A stretch of DNA of 64,000 nucleotides from Ciona intestinalis (Eukaryota; Chordata; Ascidiacea; Phlebobranchia; Cionidae), in the NCBI RefSeq assembly GCF_000224145.3, contig NW_004190459.2, forward strand, positions 124,001-188,000, written 5' to 3'. The notes under the pieces were generated by a model. It was not told the origin of the DNA, did no database searches, and saw nothing but the letters and a program-made list of their open reading frames with translations. Position numbers and translations under genes: made by a program. Positions 1 through 12,100 of the stretch are shown here, in pieces. How positions within the stretch are numbered: position 1 is the first letter of the stretch; each line of letters starts with the position of its first letter.

Positions 1-672
1 GTAAACATTTGGGAACCATATTTATTTTAAAACGATTTCACAGTGATGTATGTGTGTGTTTTGATGCATTTTAGTTTATATTGATATTTTGTGTTTTTGT
101 GCAACAGTAAGATATGGGTTTTGGTTATTTCAATTTCCAATGATAAAGAATGAAGTAAACTTTTTACTTTTGTATTAGTTTGTGAAAGTTCATCCCTAGA
201 TGACGCCCATGTTTTATCATTGGCTGCAATTCTCTCCTTTAACATTTCGTTTTCTCTTTCCAATCCTTCTTTGCTGTAATTTGCATCATCTAAGTCCTGG
301 AAAGAAAAAATAGTGCATGGATGTTATGTGCTGTAGGTATGTAAACTATTGCTACAAGTTAAATTTAACCAAATTATTTAATTACTTAACAGCCATTTTA
401 CAAATTAAATGACAAAACCAAATATTTAAGTTATTTAATGGCTATTGCTCCAACCCGGTGGGCACTAATGGATTGTCTTGAAAGAAAACATATTAAGCAT
501 GTATAAAATAACACACTTTTTCAGATCTGATATTTTTCCCCACGCAAGGAAAAATAAGTGACATTTATTTATTTAATCGAAATTCGCATAAATGAATCAC
601 GGATTATATTAACAGAAAGCATATATCAAAATTACCTCTGTAGCTTAATGAGTTGATTGTATTCTCGAAACA
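1..672. repeat. Near-identical duplicate of 1235-1911
   Basis: Bases 3-672 match 1237-1911 at a nearly constant offset of 1234. The match is almost perfect over the first 400 or so bases, and single-base indels and substitutions accumulate toward the N gap (for example at 430-480 and 520-672). The copy holds a second version of the 129-nt coiled-coil exon (168-296) and a broken piece of the preceding exon (about 635-672). Decay toward a gap edge is what poor read ends or unmerged haplotypes produce, so a true tandem duplication is the less likely reading. Confidence 0.85.
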
Positions 673-3600
673 NNNNNNNNNNNNNNNNNNNNNNNNNNNN
701 NNNNNNNNNNNNNNNNNNNNNNNNNNNNNNNNNNNNNNNNNNNNNNNNNNNNNNNNNNNNNNNNNNNNNNNNNNNNNNNNNNNNNNNNNNNNNNNNNNNN
801 NNNNNNNNNNNNNNNNNNNNNNNNNNNNNNNNNNNNNNNNNNNNNNNNNNNNNNNNNNNNNNNNNNNNNNNNNNNNNNNNNNNNNNNNNNNNNNNNNNNN
901 NNNNNNNNNNNNNNNNNNNNNNNNNNNNNNNNNNNNNNNNNNNNNNNNNNNNNNNNNNNNNNNNNNNNNNNNNNNNNNNNNNNNNNNNNNNNNNNNNNNN
1001 NNNNNNNNNNNNNNNNNNNNNNNNNNNNNNNNNNNNNNNNNNNNNNNNNNNNNNNNNNNNNNNNNNNNNNNNNNNNNNNNNNNNNNNNNNNNNNNNNNNN
1101 NNNNNNNNNNNNNNNNNNNNNNNNNNNNNNNNNNNNNNNNNNNNNNNNNNNNNNNNNNNNNNNNNNNNNNNNTGTGATCTAAACAATAGACAAGTAACAT
1201 TAGTGTGTATAGATAAGTTTGGTAGATGTCCCATGAAAACATTTGGGAACCATATTTATTTTAAAACGATTTCACAGTGATGTATGTGTGTGTTTTGATG
1301 CATTTTAGTTTATATTGATATTTTGTGTTTTTGTGCAACAGTAAGATATGGGTTTTGGTTATTTCAATTTCCAATGATAAAGAATGAAGTAAACTTTTTA
1401 CTTTTGTATTAGTTTGTGAAAGTTCATCCCTAGATGACGCCCATGTTTTATCATTGGCTGCAATTCTCTCCTTTAACATTTCGTTTTCTCTTTCCAATCC
1501 TTCTTTGCTGTAATTTGCATCATCTAAGTCCTGGAAAGGAAAAATAGTGCATGGATGTTATGTGCTGTAGGTATGTAAACTATTGCTACAAGTTAAATTT
1601 AACCAAATTATTTAATTACTTAACAGCCATTTTACAAATTAAATGACAAAACCAAATATTTAAGTTATTTAATGGCTATTGCTCCAACCCGGTGGGCACA
1701 CACAGATTGTCTTGAAAGAAAACATATTAAGCATGTATAAAATAACACACTTTTTCAGATCTGATATTTTTTCCCCACGCAAGGAAAATAGGTGACATTT
1801 ATTTATTTAATCGAAATTCGTGTAAAAGAATTCACGAATTATATTAAACAGAAAGCATAATATCAAAACTTACCCTCTGTAGCTTAGTGAGTTGATTTGT
1901 ATTCTCCGAAACACTTTTTTGTTCTTTTCCAACTTCTGACACCAACCTCATTATTGTTTCACGACTTGCTTTGGTTTCTAATGTGTGAGCATTCAATGCA
2001 TCTTCCATGGTTTGGAGTTTGCTTTGAAGAAGCAGATTGTCCTGACACATTGCTTTGGCCTAAAAAATAAAAAAAATTTACAATGGTCTCCTATGGATTG
2101 TCGAAATTGCTATGTACACATTAAAACAAATTAAAAATCGCAAACAAATAATCACCCACAAAGTAAAATACACGGTAACTTGTAAGCTGGCGCCAGGTGT
2201 ATAAAACATTATATCTGTGCTATAACTACTGATGTTGCCCCACCGCATCCAATAGTTGCATTCATTGATTCAAGACAAGCATAACCAAATTGGACAAACC
2301 ATGTTACTAAATTGCAAACTTCTGTATTCATATTCTGCTACAACCAAAAAAATTATGTCGTTTTTTTTTATTTTAGGATTATGAAAAAAAAATTAATTCA
2401 ATGTTCCCACCTTTTCCACTATAGCTTCTACTGCCCCATCCATGTGCCCTCCTTCTGTATCAACATTAATTGCATCTCCCATCCTTGCAACCGCATCATG
2501 GAATGAGCGTTGAGAAGTTTCAGCTGATTGTTCAGATTCTTCCTTATTCAGTACATGGTTCCTGTGTATGGATAGAAGTGAGAACATAAAACTTAACATA
2601 TAGTACGGTAGGGATGGACGGGACACATTTAGCACATAATATCCAAATATCCTGATTGTGTTTTAAACAATTAACAATAGTCTATGGGAGTCGGAACTCG
2701 TAAGGAAACTGTTTTATACAATATTATTAGGATAGGTCTACTATAAATTCAAAATGGAACTTAAACAGAACTACCACATCAGTTTCAAAACCAACACATA
2801 CAGAGTTCAAATTCCAGAGCTGTTAAATCAACAAATGGGGAAATATTCAAACATCAATACCGGGTTGAACTATAAAGCTTTAAAGATAACTGTCTATAAT
2901 TTTTGTTAATTAGCTTAGCAAAAAAGTTATGATAATGAATAATATTCATGAAACAATTCTTGTTTACAGAATAAAGAGAAATGCAGTAAATAGGCTACCC
3001 CGCGTCCCTGGAGAATAATTGTGGTTTAAATTTTGTTTAAGCCACAATTAGTTAAATATTTAGATTGATATATCAACATTTACCTTAATCTAGCTTCCAA
3101 CTCCACAATTCTATCCTGTGCCTCCCTGTTTTGCTTCTGCAGAGATTGGATTGTTGCGCTTCCCCTCGTGCTTACTTGTTCCAATTCACCAGTTTGATTT
3201 TCAGCAGAAAATAAACGATCTCGCAACGACTGTTCATAAAAAATAATGTAGAATTGAATAAACTAAACTGAATTGACAATTAAGATTAAAATGGAAGAAA
3301 ACAGTTGAAATAAAATGAATAAAATTTAATTGACAATTGGGGTCACAATGGAAGAAAACAATCCAACGAAATGTAAATACGTTTTTTACTGTAAGCGTGT
3401 TTTAACAACTGTTGTTTTGTTGCTATATCCTGTCTTTTCGTTTAAAATGTTTATACATCTTCGCTACCAAAAACAAAGAAAAAAATTATATGTATTAGTA
3501 TATATTATTATTATTAACATCAGTAATGTTTCTTCTGTAAAATTGACACAGAATACTAGTGACCTATTGATTTTCATAATGTTTAAATCATCTCACCTGC

Positions 3601-5325
3601 AACATAACATCTTGCTTGGCTGAGTTTTCCTTAGCAATTTCCAGCCTTGATTTGAGTTCTCTAACATGGTTGTCTTTTAAATCCATGCGTGACCGCAAAT
3701 CATGATTCTATTAACACATTTAAATATTAAAATCAATGTTTTAAAATTGTGTTTTTTATTCAAGAGGAAACAATTTCATTTTTGTCCTTGAGCCCCTTCT
3801 TATAACAATTTTCACATCATGTTATGTGCATACAATAAACCTCAAAAAAATAAAACTAGATTCTTCAAGTAATAACTGTACTAATATACATATGGTAATT
3901 CAAAAATCATTCACAAATATAGTTTATGTTTTTAAATTTAAACTCATATTTATAATTCTGAGTTTGTAAAATTCTTACCTAACACGTTTGACTTACCTCA
4001 GCAGACAAATTCTCAATTTTGATTTTTGCTCCAGCCAACTCTACAGTGGCCGAATCTGAATTGAACGTTGTGTCTGTTCGATATTGTGGGCACTCCAACT
4101 GTGGGTAAATACTAAATATAACACATATAGTAGAGTGGGGGAAGATGGGACACCTTAAGCACATAATATCCCAATATCCTGATCTTCCCCCTACCCTACT
4201 GTACAGATAATCAAAATAATTCAACTTGTCAACCATTAGGTAAAGAAACATTCACAGTATACGCCAAAACATTACGCCATCGTATACCCGTAAGTTTTTC
4301 TTACAATGTATAAAAACAAATTTAAAGGATTAAAAACGTTGTCATGTAGTTTAATTATTATTAAAGAATGAATGCCATCAATCAGCATAACGACATTATT
4401 TATTCTTATGCTTTGTTTTGTAACTTATCTTTTTACCTTCACTGGTGGTGGGTGGTGTATGTGAGTTATCCTTGGAGATCTGCAAACAAATAATGACATC
4501 CTTAAACTTTCCTTTTTCAACATAAAGGTAAAAATCCTATTATTTTTGTCTATTATTCCTAATACTTTTATAACCTGGGATTTTTTTTATTTATTTTAGG
4601 AATGAATAAATGAATAGATGTTATTTTCTGTTTAGTAAATATTAAGCATTACTCCTGATTTAGCTTTTGCTTTTTTTATATGTAGCAAAAACTTGGATTC
4701 ATCACATTCAGATTTAAACCCAGCATTTTAGGTAAAGAGGTGACTAATATCTGACCACTGTGTTACTATGCCAGTATGATAGTACTGTCTTTCTTATTTT
4801 TATGTTTCTATGTAGAGCTATCTAATTGTTTCAAATATTTAACTTTAATATTTCGCAAGAAGGTTGCTTGATCTGTGTTCTAAATAAACTTACGTTGAAA
4901 GTTCATTTATCAATTCATCTTTTCGTGCCAACTCTCTTTTGTATGATTTCAATTGTTCTTGAAGCTGAAAAATATTGAATATTTTTTTAATGTATGGCTG
5001 ACAATTTAGAACCCATTAGTGACTACTAGGTTGAAGCAATTTGCCGTTAAGTTTGTTGCCCAAAGACACGCATGCCTGCAATAATAGCAGCATCGAGCCT
5101 CGCACCCATACATTGTGGCCATCAGTGCCAAACAGTGTGCCACGGCGTAGGAAATATGAAAACCTAAAAATAGTTATCTCGACTATGAATTTGGTTATTT
5201 CAAACCTCTGAAACAACTCGTGTTGGTGAGTATGACGTTGGGTTGTAAGATAAAGAAGTTAATCCGAGGTTTTCATTGACGTCAATCAAGTTATCATGAC
5301 GTCCCAGTCTTGGTAACGAATTCAT
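168..5325 (-). CDS. Coiled-coil protein, CCDC170-like (5' part, continues off the left edge)
   Basis: Nine consecutive coding exons join in frame on the minus strand: 5206-5325, 4894-4964, 4437-4479, 3997-4098, 3597-3707, 3084-3229, 2411-2561, 1874-2059 and 1402-1530. Together they encode 353 residues with no stop. A near-identical copy of the last exon lies at 168-296. The start ATG at 5323-5325 opens MNSLPRLGRHDNLIDVNENL. The exon then enters long charged heptad stretches such as LKSYKRELARKDELINEL and QNREAQDRIVELEARLR, typical of an extended coiled coil with no enzyme domain. The CCDC170 name is tentative. It rests on the general coiled-coil layout and on the neighbouring PLEKHG gene, which lies near CCDC170 in human as I recall. 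CCDC170-type proteins associate with the Golgi, microtubules and cilia. An AG at 5366-5367, just upstream of the start, may be a 5'-UTR or trans-splice acceptor. The C-terminal part lies outside the window. Confidence 0.8.
673..1172. other. Assembly gap (500 N)
   Basis: Exactly 500 unknown bases, the usual placeholder for a gap of unknown size. It lies inside the minus-strand coiled-coil gene, between two near-identical copies of the same exon-intron sequence. All open frames that cross it consist of unknown residues and carry no information. Confidence 0.99.
2146..2262 (+). mobile_element. tRNA-SINE family 1, 3' fragment
   Basis: Matches the tail half of the 32873-33155 copy (CACAAAGTAA, GGTAACTTGTAAGCTGGC, ATAAAAC blocks). 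It has no tRNA-like head and lies in an intron. Confidence 0.5.
2599..2715. mobile_element. TIR foldback element, left half
   Basis: The left half of the window's common foldback family: the ATAGTA terminus, the GGGACACATTTAGCACATAA block and the TCTATGGGAGTCG block. The right terminus is missing. It sits in an intron of the coiled-coil gene. Confidence 0.65.
4126..4203. mobile_element. Minimal 78-bp palindromic foldback element
   Basis: Both termini of the common foldback family are joined with almost no interior. It opens TATAGTAGAGTGGGGGAAGA, continues through GGGACACCTTAAGCACATAA, and closes GATCTTCCCCCTACCCTACT. The roughly 110-bp centre seen in other copies is absent. It lies in the intron just upstream of the 3997-4098 exon, close to its acceptor. 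Confidence 0.8.
4991..5112 (-). mobile_element. tRNA-SINE family 1, fragment
   Basis: Reverse copy of the SINE core (CCCATTAGTGACTACTAGGT, GCCGTTAAG, GCCCAAAGACACGC) running into the start of the tRNA-like head (CATCGAGCCTCGCACCCATA). It lies in the first coding intron of the coiled-coil gene. Confidence 0.6.
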
Positions 5326-6119
5326 TTTTTCAATGTTGCTGATTCTCTCAAAACGAACCAACTTATCTCTATAATGAAGATATATAAATGTTAAAATTAT
5401 AGAAAGACTTTAGACCAAAAAATAGTACTAAAGTGAGAGAGTCCCACTTTATATGGTAACGATTAAAAACCACAGACATTAAGCTAAATGGTAATACTAT
5501 GGATTACAAATTAAACTAAAGCTATATTCTAACCATCTCTAATGATAAACTGTCCGATGTATTTCATGTAATATACCAGTAAAACCGGCTTGCTTTAGGT
5601 CTACCTAACGCTGTACCATCGCAACAGATCGTAAATATTGAAACAAATTACGCGATGTCGAAAAAAAACGCGATGTCGCAAAACAATCCACGTTGCTAAG
5701 CAATATACGACGCCGCTTAATAGTAATCTTGACGCTGTCACGTGATCCCTCTCACGCTTTCGGGGAGCTTGCTTGGTTAAATTTGTGGTTTTAGCTTTTT
5801 TCGATTACACCGCATCAGTTGTTGAAACACAGAGGTTCAAGGCCTGTTGAAAAGCACTCAAACTTTTGTGAAAGTGAAGCCACTAAAGACCAACAACGTT
5901 TTCGTTTGTGTTTAGTATTTTGGACTCTTTTAGATAAAGTTTAACAACATACACTGCTTCGACAAAAACATATAAACTCGAAAAAGAAATAACAAAAAAA
6001 ATAAATTGCAGTAAACAATTGATTGCATAACTTCATAACTACCCAACAAAATCTAGTTTTGTCCAATGTCAGTAGTGCGTCTCTGTTAAGATAATACGTT
6101 TCGCATGGTTTGGAGCGTC

Positions 6120-6191
6120 GGTCCCGTGGTGTAACGGTTATCACTCTGGACTTTGAATCCAGCAATCCGAGTTCAAATCTCGGCGGGACCT
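6120..6191 (+). tRNA. tRNA-Gln (anticodon TTG)
   Basis: A 72-nt cloverleaf with a perfect 7-bp acceptor stem (GGTCCCG with CGGGACC), discriminator T, a short D stem (GTG/CAC), a 5-bp anticodon stem (CTGGA/TCCAG) around loop CTTTGAA, and a 5-bp T stem (CCGAG/CTCGG) with loop TTCAAAT. The anticodon TTG reads CAA, glutamine. There is no intron. The internal box A and box B promoters are intact by eye. It is a single gene in the spacer between the coiled-coil and PLEKHG genes. Confidence 0.95.
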
Positions 6192-6196
6192 CTACC

Positions 6197-6200
6197 TTTT
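6197..6200 (+). terminator. Pol III T-run after tRNA-Gln
   Basis: A TTTT run six bases past the discriminator base, the usual RNA polymerase III stop. Confidence 0.75.
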
Positions 6201-6567
6201 CAATAATGTTTTTTTTTCTGGTATTTTTAATATTCAAAGCAATTGTTAAATTCGAAATCCCAAAAATGTTGTTTATTAAACCAGGAAATGGAATACCTCA
6301 TAAAATACGTTGCACCATAGGTTTTGAAAACGCTGTCTCGCCGACGCTCGGTTTTTCTCGGTAAACAAGATTCTTTCGGCTTATGTTGTCTTTTATGTTG
6401 TTATTTCGACGCAGTGTTTTGTTCGTGTGCACATTTTTGATTGAACGTTTAGACCGCTGTCGCTAAGCCCGGAATAAAGAATCAAAATACGCAGAACTCG
6501 ATCAACCGTAGATGATACGTATTTCCTACGATTGTCGTATTGTAAACAACTTAAGTACGAATGTATT

Positions 6568-6769
6568 TATAGAAGGGTGGTAGAAGATAACACGCCATTA
6601 GCACATAATATCCACATATCCTGATCGTGTATTAAACAATCAACGACGGTCTATGAGAGTCGTAAGAACACGGTTTTATAATTCTTTGAATCTTCTTTGT
6701 TTACTACTAAATGGGCAAGAAAAGAGAATGAAAGGGTGACCCCAACATGTTCCCCCACCTTGCTGTATA
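6568..6769. mobile_element. TIR foldback element, full length
   Basis: About 200 bp with diverged inverted ends (TATAGAAGGGTGG at left, CCACCTTGCTGTATA at right) and the family's interior blocks: TTAGCACATAATATCC, AACAATCAACGACGGTCTAT and TACTAAATGGG. It begins 377 bp past the tRNA gene. Confidence 0.8.
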
Positions 6770-7365
6770 AAATAAGTTCGTATAAGCGCTATATCAATGC
6801 ATACCAGTTTTCGTTAATCAATACATACCACTCCGCCTAAAAACAGAAAAAAACACTTTAGTAATCATTATTTAAGATATAGGCTATTGAAAAATATTTT
6901 CGTATTAAAAATCTAGTGTGGTTTATAGCATATACCAACCCGCTGAATCGACTGAAGGAAATTGCGTATGCGTCATTTTATTGCCTATAGCGAGAGGCAA
7001 GCTGAATCATAACTCGCAAAGGTGAAAAACAATTTTCATCGCTATATTTTGGCAGGCTTCCCAAAAACACATTTTACATCGTTGTTTTCGATTCTCGTAA
7101 TATAGGAAAGTGGTGACGTGTTTTTACATGTAAACAAACAGCCACACCAAAGAACCGCACAGTGGTACGCTAATGCTATTTTAATAGCATGTTCCAACGC
7201 ACTCGGAAGATTGTGTTGATAGCAATGTTTGCACATTAGTGGTTTGGGGTGGGCGACTGTCGTCTATTCTCAACACTACGAGTCAACTATTGCGTCAGGC
7301 GAGCCTTCTCACGGAATGGTAGCCGCTACATAAAACCACATGCGAAAAAAATGCGAAAAGTTTTA

Positions 7366-7566
7366 TATACAGTAGAGAGTGGGGTAAGACGGGACACATT
7401 TAGCAAATACTATCCAAATATCCTGATCGTGTTTTAAACGATTAACAACGGCGGGAGTCGTGAGGTTAGGGTTTTATAATTCTTTTAATGTTTTTTTTTT
7501 GTTTACTACCAAATGGGACGAGAAAATATAATGGAAAGATGTCCAATGTTCCGTCACCATACTATA
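7366..7566. mobile_element. TIR foldback element, full length
   Basis: The left end is TATACAGTAGAGAGTGGGG and the right end CACCATACTATA. The interior has the family blocks (GGGACACATTTAGC, ATATCCTGATCGTGTT, TACTACCAAATGGGACGAGA). The right end is more decayed than the left. Confidence 0.8.
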
Positions 7567-9013
7567 ATGAATATAAGGTAGTATAAACCCTTTCACGTTG
7601 CATAAGTCACATTTGCCCTGTTTAAAATGTAACGTTCAGCAAGCTCACTGCGCAACTTTACGCCGAAGCGAGATTTTAAGCTGCCACATTCATTTACGGG
7701 TCACATAACTTTTCGCTGTTGTTACAGTTAGGGCGCGGGGTTTATGAAAATCAAGCCCAGAGGTTTAAAGTTTTAAACAGTTTGCTTGCAACACGTGGAC
7801 GATATAAACAACCGTGCAAGTCGGTTTTTCAGAACATGACTGCGAAGTATTTCAGTAGTGTTTGTGGATAAACAAGTTGTCCGGTGACTCGACTTAAAAT
7901 TTGCGTTCAGTGGTATTTGACCTAAGACCTTTAAATTCACTGTATGAAAACAGAGCTATCGTTGCACGAAGGGTGAACGCTACAAACCACGACTGCGTTC
8001 TATTTTAACACAACCTTGAATCCATTACAACTTGCGGTCAATTAACACACAGGTGCTGGCAGTGGTGGAGCCTTAACCTCGAAAGGGCGAGCGCATCATT
8101 ATTTAATTCACCTCGAATAGAAGACACGCTGATTGACTTTCAATGCGTAAGAAACACCCATGAAAAGAACGTGCTCGCCTTCAAGCTTATCAACAAAGCT
8201 TCGTTATTTTGATGTAAATATTTTCCGCCCGACACGAAAGTCATCGGACCTGCGATCCGAATCTGATAATAGGTTTTGACAAATCACCGACGGCCCATGC
8301 ATTCCTGTTCGTCGCTGGACCATGGCCTGTTTTTGGGAGACATCCCGGACGCAATTTTAACTTCACCACTGCGTTTCACCCACTCACTCACCCACCTGCA
8401 GAGTGGAGTAGCCATTGGTGCCGTAAGGTGCTTCTATGTCGAGAGGATATTTGTGTACAGTACACAGCTGATTCCGACACACGGTTTCCTTACCGCAGGA
8501 AACATACATCATCAAAACTGATAAAAATGTGACTATTTCAACAAACCGAGATGAACGGGTGGGTTGGCGACGTACCAACAACAATGAAACATAGCCATGT
8601 CCACAAAGGCAAGTTTCGTACGACGCGCGGTTCAATACACCCGGGCTTATTTACCAGAGGTAATACGAGGTTAAACTGTCACGCACACGGGTGTATTCAA
8701 CCAGCCATGACGGCCATTTTACGACACCTGCTTTTATTTAGCAGAGTCAGTGAGATTGACGGCGGAATTCGTCAATTCAGAGTTAATTTTCCGCCAATTT
8801 TCGACGCGTTCTTCGCATTCTATCCACGTCTGGCGAAGCTCATTTTAATCGAGACTTGACAGCACCGGTTTCTTGGCTGCGAGGCAATTAAACCGCCACC
8901 TCGAGTACGCTGGTTAGCAGCTTTCTTCTGTATTTCGACCAACTTGCAGTACAGGTGGAAATAGGAAACCAAGAGCTATTCGTTGCGTGACGGGTAGATG
9001 GCCCATGTCGTAA

Positions 9014-9161
9014 CCAGTGCTGCACAATAAAAAATATTGAATTTTCTAAACAAATTACCATAAAACTATAAATCAATTCGTTTTTAAACCATTTCATTTA
9101 TATAATGTTGCATAAAATGGAATGTTTTTGTAAAAGTACAAAAAATATTGGTCAGCACTGG
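9014..9161. mobile_element. Small inverted-repeat element (possible MITE)
   Basis: CCAGTGCTG at the left is mirrored by CAGCACTGG at the right, about 130 bp apart. AT-rich sequence lies between, with AAAAAATATTG near both ends in inverted orientation. The CAGTGCTG-type end resembles hAT-group foldbacks, but I see no clear 8-bp target duplication. It is the only copy I see in this window. Confidence 0.4.
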
Positions 9162-12100
9162 CACTCTCTATCTGCTAACTGCTGTCGTGCACGTCAATAG
9201 AGGTTCTAGCCGCTACGTCAAGCCATGATACTCAGGAAGATTTGAAAGCGAACACCTCCGCTCTTGATTGCAAGACATTCCACCAGATTACAAAAGGCAG
9301 AAAAAGTTGAACTTCAAGGCAGGGTTGCGCAAGTGGAATTTTTAAAGTTAATTTGAAACGAAGATTTGAATTTGATGCAGCGCGAAGACGAGGGCTCGCA
9401 GGTGGTTAAAATTTCCATACTTTTAATTATCACGCCATAATTAAACCCTCGTAGTTGTTTTGTTACGTCAGAAGAAGTATTGTTTTACAACAAGTGCGGT
9501 TTTCGAAGACATCTGTCGGTACTTGAATTCTTTGTTAAGCCCTAAGGCGAATGTTGCTGACCGCTCGGACGTTTTACCAGAAAAAAATCTGTTCTTGGTA
9601 GAGGATTAATCGTAAAGTAACCTTACGAACCACCTCGTTTAAAATACATCGAATAGTTGTGCGTTAAAATAAGCAGAGATTACTAGGGAGTTGTGAAAAT
9701 TGCTTGGCTGCTTATCACAACAAACCACTGACGAATTGGTTTGGGCACTTGCGCCCAAGTACCGCTTAATGATAATGACCGGTTTAATGCATTTACCGGA
9801 GCAAATTGAAAGCTCATATCGGCATCTATTTGTTATTAGTTTAGGGCTAACTGCCGTGGACAAATTGAATAATATATTATAGGGGAAGGCGGTTGTTTTC
9901 TGCTCCTTGAGGTTCGCCATGTTGGTGGCCTTCGAGTAACCTGTCAAAATATTGATTCAGCTAGAAATAGTTTAGGGGAGCAAAAGTTATATAACCCTGC
10001 TAATTTCACGCCTGGGAGTCAGAAAAGGGAGCCGAAATAAATAATATTAAGTTAGTAAACACTAGATATTGCCCAGACAATATCTCTTCCTTTGGCAAGG
10101 AATTGTAAATAGACAGCGAGGTTCACTGTTCAGTAGCAGTCAGGGGAGAACAGGCAGTGGCGTGGTCGTTGTGGTCGGACATTCTCTTAATACCAATGAG
10201 TCGGACCGTATCGTTGAGTTAATGTTTCTTTGTTCCGAAAGGGAAACGTCTTTCTATGAAAACTTAAGTTTCGGCGGAAAAGCGGAAACGTAATCTTCAA
10301 CATTCCGTCAAGGTAAATCCTTCTGTGTACACTTTCGAGTGTAAACTGTTCAACTTATGACAGCTTAGTCTGTTTATTGTAGCGCCAGTGAGATTTTTGT
10401 GAATTACAACTGACTGGGGTCCAAGTTTTAAAAGCATCCGCTGACCTAGATTTTAAGTGCGTTTTTTACGAAAGTTTTAGCTGGTTTTAAGTGGTCTGTA
10501 TGGCCATGACGTAACCTGTACTAAGACGATGGTACAAAACAGACTTTTATCGCATTTACATCAAGCTTTTCCGAATCAGTCTATCTCGAGTGGGGAAAAT
10601 TGACTTTTATTGCGCGAAATTACTTCTCAAGCAGACGCCAGTAACCCAATGCTGGAATTTATTTCCCCGCCTTTGCGCCCAATAATATTATCACGCACAT
10701 GAGGCAAGCCATGTCAAAATCCAGTAACCCGAAACTTTGGGCTTGCCTTACATGCCCAAATTTGAATTGATAATAATTATATATATATATAGTGTGCCAC
10801 AATGCAGTGGGCTGGTATACCGTGCAGTTTACTTGTTACACTCGGTCTAGCTCCGACCCATAATTATTTAATTATTCAAAACCTTGCAAAGCGAGAAATG
10901 CCGAGTGAACGTTAAACTGTAATTGCGGATTAGCGAGCCGTAAACAATTAGTAGCCTGTTCTCAATTAGCGTGGAGGTAAAATTACAAATGTTTCTTTTC
11001 GTACGTTGTGGCTTTTATACCCGTGTGACGTCATTTTACGTCGTTTTGTGAAGTTAAAAAACGTCGGTTATTTGAGCAACAAAACCGGGGTTTGTTTCTT
11101 TGTACAATCGGCATCTATGACCGAAACTGGGCCGATATACTTCACAAAGAGCATTGTGCTGTCATAATAAGTGTCGCCCGTATAAGTGCCCTACAGTGTG
11201 AAGTAGGGTTGTAAACTTGTGTTCGATTGCTCCCAAGCACCGAACCTCACGCCCTGTTATGTGCCCGCCCTTTAGACTTCGGGTCGCAAACCAACGGTGT
11301 AATCCCCACCGATGCTAACGTGTTTGTATGTGGTAACAATGTGCTTTACATGCCGACCAAGCGAATTTAGTGGCCTTTGAGTCAGGATTTAGCTAATATC
11401 TAATTATACCTATCAATAGCTTCGCTATAGCATACCTCCGGGTCCTGTTCCCTTGGCTATTAACATATTTCACAACCACGCCCAAGTAAAGTAGAGCTAA
11501 AACTCCCTAAACTTAATTAATTCCCCTCAGTTCCTAATTACCTTAATTTTCAAATTCGGTGACGTAACAGAGCCCCGGGGAAGGATGCAACGATCACCTG
11601 TTAGATGCTTATCAAGTGTTTGAAAACGTGAGTTTCAGCTGCCGACTGCCAACTTGTTTTCGGGACAAGCACTTGGACTCGCGGGGTTTCACAGAACAAC
11701 TGTGGTGCCTTTGGGAGAACGCGCGTGTGCATGGCGAATACTACACCTATGGCGCGACTATCACGTCATAATCATATCTCGAATATCAACAATCAAAACT
11801 TAAACTTTGTCGCTCCGCAACATTAAACTACGCTGAAAAATACACGTTAAAACAATTCTAGTCATCTCAGGCGTTCTAGGAAATAATGTAAAACGCAAAT
11901 TAGTCATTCCAAAACAAACGTAATAAAAGCTAAAAAAAACAACGATTAAATTCCCGGATTTAAATCATTTTCTTCGTAAACAGCCCAAAAACCCGCACTC
12001 GTAAACTGGGTGTGTTTAGCGATGAAATATAAGCTTGTATAATAGTTTCCTCGACTGTTAAATTTATATTACGTCGTAAATTCGCGCAACGTTTACATTT

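Noticed and set aside
604-1280. Open frames of 174-212 residues across 600-1280 on both strands
   Set aside because: They consist almost entirely of unknown residues from the N gap.
6110-6364. 84-residue open frame over the tRNA-Gln gene, and its minus-strand counterpart at 5941-6237
   Set aside because: The frames run through the tRNA and exist only because the tRNA lacks stops in those frames; there is no domain or conserved start.
8276-8859. Open frames of 81-102 residues near 8.3-8.9 kb
   Set aside because: Overlapping frames on both strands in less AT-rich spacer; no domain, no splice signals that extend them.
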